Shown piece after piece: positions 5,588 to 5,959 of a DNA stretch of 5,959 nucleotides (positions are counted from its first letter, which is position 1; each line of letters begins with the position of its first letter). The notes under the pieces are model-generated. The model saw only the letters and a list, made by a program, of their open reading frames with translations. It searched no databases and had not been told where the DNA came from. Source of the DNA: Chloroflexota bacterium (GTDB taxonomy: Bacteria; Chloroflexota; UBA6077; FW602-bin22; JACPQP01); NCBI GenBank assembly GCA_016190465.1, contig JACPQP010000521.1, positions 1 through 5,959 of the forward strand, written 5' to 3'. The position numbers were made by a program, and so were the translations under genes.

Positions 5588-5592
5588 GGAGG
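5588..5592 (+). promoter_or_regulatory. Ribosome binding site of the secreted-protein gene
   Basis: GGAGG lies 8 nt before the ATG at 5601 and abuts the palindrome. It supports 5601 as the start of a gene too truncated to be seen as a complete open frame. Confidence 0.75.
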
Positions 5593-5600
5593 GGTGAACC

Positions 5601-5959
5601 ATGGTGGTCCGCGCACGGTCTCCACGGCATTCGTCCCGCCTGCTGCTTGTTCTACTGCTCCTCGTCGCCGCCTCCACCGCCGGGCTGTTCTCGGTTCCCG
5701 CCTCCACGTCCACCACCGTGACTGACGATCCGGCCGTTGCCCTGTCCGCAACGGATCAGCCGAGTGGGGTGCGGGTCGGCAACCTCACCGATAAGTCCGT
5801 CGTGATCACCTGGGAGACCGCCAGGCCGACCATCGGCAGCGTGCTGTATGCCCCCTCGGGAACCGGCAGCGTGAACGTCACGTCGGCGCGAACCGCCTTC
5901 GACCTTCGGGGAACCGGCTTCACCGGCGAGACCCACTACGTCCGCATCGCCGGGCTGCT
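5601..5959 (+). CDS. Secreted protein with fibronectin type III-like domain, 3' end missing
   Basis: An open frame of 119 codons runs without a stop to the window edge. The N-terminus is a classic export signal: arginines at 4, 6, 9 and 13, then a hydrophobic core at 14-24 (LLLVLLLLVAA) and a small-residue stretch where cleavage could fall at about 27-34. A Ser/Thr-rich linker follows. From about 54 the sequence looks like an FN3-type beta-sandwich: VRVGNLTDKSVVITWET (57-73, with the typical Trp71), then PTIGSVLY (76-83) and GETHYVRIAGL (109-119), the latter like the late FN3 strand with its conserved Tyr. Such domains sit in extracellular enzymes, purple acid phosphatases and adhesion or cell-surface proteins, so the full function depends on what follows. 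A strong ribosome binding site and a sigma54-like element precede it. The gene diverges from cysH; no functional link is evident. Confidence 0.8.
   Translation, partial: MVVRARSPRHSSRLLLVLLLLVAASTAGLFSVPASTSTTVTDDPAVALSATDQPSGVRVGNLTDKSVVITWETARPTIGSVLYAPSGTGSVNVTSARTAFDLRGTGFTGETHYVRIAGL

Larger units (their letters stand above)
5215..5600. other. Divergent intergenic region between cysH and the secreted-protein gene
   Basis: No convincing gene is seen. An AT-richer patch at about 5255-5290 is the best place for a cysH promoter, but I could not define a convincing -35/-10 pair there. The patch includes GAGT (5266-5269) and two ACTC copies (from about 5275 and 5284) that could be regulator half-sites; this is speculative. 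A hairpin, a sigma54-like element and an 18-bp palindrome in the right part are listed separately. The segment 5340-5500 holds nothing I can name. Confidence 0.55.

Noticed and set aside
5270..5725. A 151-codon plus-strand frame in the divergent gap
   Set aside because: No ribosome binding site or motif; it overlaps in another frame the start of the secreted-protein gene, which has a signal peptide and a good ribosome binding site.

Overview
The window looks like high-GC chromosomal DNA from a bacterium with strong Shine-Dalgarno sites. GC-rich hairpin repeats fill the gaps between genes. The repeat style (triple hairpin at the left edge, a CCCTC/GAGGG palindrome and a TTTGGGG/CCCCAAA hairpin before ilvD) and the gene types recall Chloroflexota, perhaps Thermomicrobia/Sphaerobacter relatives. 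That placement rests on memory of similar sequences, not on a marker gene, and is only moderately secure.

Layout, left to right. (1) 1-150: a block of three adjacent hairpins, then a purine-rich stretch with a strong ribosome binding site. (2) 151-918, plus: a short-chain dehydrogenase/reductase. (3) 975-2183, plus: an M24 (aminopeptidase P/creatinase-fold) metallopeptidase, 56 bp downstream and probably co-transcribed. (4) 2184-2611: a 428-bp gap with a possible sigma70-type promoter, a tandem 7-mer and two hairpin repeat elements. (5) 2612-4294, plus: dihydroxy-acid dehydratase (ilvD), a branched-chain amino acid enzyme. (6) 4295-4354: a short convergent gap with a perfect 12-bp-stem hairpin, probably a shared terminator. 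(7) 4355-5200, minus: cysH, an iron-sulfur APS/PAPS reductase of sulfate assimilation. (8) 5201-5600: a 400-bp divergent gap holding a 9-bp-arm inverted repeat, a textbook-quality sigma54-like -24/-12 element and an 18-bp palindrome touching the next ribosome binding site. (9) 5601-5959, plus: the 5' end of a secreted or membrane-anchored protein with a fibronectin type III-like domain, cut off by the window edge.

The genes do not form one pathway. The SDR/M24 pair could be a small catabolic or peptide/amide-processing operon of unknown substrate. ilvD and cysH are isolated biosynthetic genes whose usual operon partners are not here. Nothing in the window clearly amounts to a new multi-gene system. 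The most interesting non-coding signals are the sigma54-like element plus leader palindrome ahead of the secreted protein, and the repeat elements in the ilvD leader. The most interesting protein detail is an Asp-to-Glu change at a predicted metal ligand of the M24 enzyme.
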